This document shows positions 63,854-64,000 of a stretch of 64,000 nt of DNA, in pieces. The translations under genes and the position numbers were made by a program. The stretch's first letter is position 1. The number at the start of each line of letters is the position of its first letter. The notes under the pieces were generated by a model. The model worked only from the letters and a program-made list of their open reading frames with translations, did no database searches and was not told where the DNA came from. Source of the DNA: Bacillus sp. ISL-7 (GTDB taxonomy: Bacteria; Bacillota; Bacilli; Bacillales_B; DSM-18226); assembly GCF_018613065.1 (NCBI RefSeq), contig NZ_JAGGQW010000069.1, positions 62,001 through 126,000 of the forward strand, written 5' to 3'.

Positions 63854-64000
63854 CATTTTTTTACCAAGACGAACGGTCAAGGTTAATCCTAATTTATGCA
63901 TTCCCAACATTAGGATTCCCGCAAACAATTGATCAAGTCTTGTATTAAATGGTGATGGCAGTATATTGAGAGAACTTAATTGCGAAGGTGAGATACAAAG
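63821..64000 (-). CDS. C-terminal end of an unidentified gene (runs off the window)
   Basis: An open minus-strand frame of 59 codons enters from the right edge and ends at TGA 63821. It reads FNTRLDQLFAGILMLGMHKL and then GLTLTVRLGKKMNSGNVVGI. It is followed at once by a strong terminator, which supports a real gene end. I do not recognise the family from this tail. Confidence 0.4.
   Translation of the reverse strand, partial: LCISPSQLSSLNILPSPFNTRLDQLFAGILMLGMHKLGLTLTVRLGKKMNSGNVVGIVD

Overview
This window comes from the chromosome of a low-GC, endospore-former-type Bacillaceae bacterium. Its gene order follows the Bacillus subtilis smpB–ssrA to uvrBA/csbA neighbourhood, and the protein sequences fit Neobacillus or Bacillus sensu lato. 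Most genes lie on the minus strand. The plus strand carries clpP, a small Tat pair and an amino-acid ABC transporter.

Layout: 1–4.8 kb holds RNA quality control and export (tmRNA, smpB, rnr, carboxylesterase, secG). 4.9–12.2 kb is the glycolytic block, read cggR-gapA-pgk-tpiA-gpmI-eno, with a CggR operator and a terminator after gapA. 12.3–15.9 kb has rpoN (sigma-54), a small thioredoxin-fold protein, an intact and a decayed DUF3231 gene, and tRNA-Arg(CCG). 16–20.7 kb has CtsR-regulated clpP and the nudix-rapZ-yvcK-whiA-crh cluster. 21–23.5 kb has trxB and a TPR protein. 23.7–30.4 kb is a complete minus-strand histidine operon (hisZGDBHAF-IE). 30.9–34.6 kb is a large secreted nucleotidase. 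34.9–41.1 kb holds the hprK-lgt-yvoD-ppaX-yvoF operon and a yvlB/yvlD-type membrane-stress cluster. 41.4–48.5 kb holds uvrBA with a LexA box, csbA and panF-yhdT.

From about 48.7 to 58.2 kb is a metal-handling region. It has a Met/His-repeat membrane protein coupled to a NapH/NosR-like ferredoxin, csoR-copZ-copA with two CsoR-like operators, the zinc exporter czcD, a cadC-cadA operon with two cad-type operators, and a very short Tat-leader protein next to tatA. cadA has an in-frame UGA exactly at the first Cys of its heavy-metal CxxC motif, with a possible SECIS-like fold behind it. It is either a selenoprotein or a single-base nonsense lesion. The window ends with an amino-acid ABC transporter and the cytochrome bd operon (cydA-cydB-cydS). 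A previously unlisted small membrane ORF precedes cydA.

Two kinds of intergenic structure are not explained by genes. (1) Four gaps carry degenerate arrays whose cores recur every 21 bp: GTTTTGT cores at about 14.0 and 23.65 kb, ATTCCGCC cores at about 30.6 and 41.25 kb. A fifth gap, at about 60.9 kb, carries four perfect 10-bp hairpins spaced exactly 52 bp apart. (2) Two long elements, at 8.54 and 38.86 kb, share their ends and a probable folded architecture but differ in the middle.
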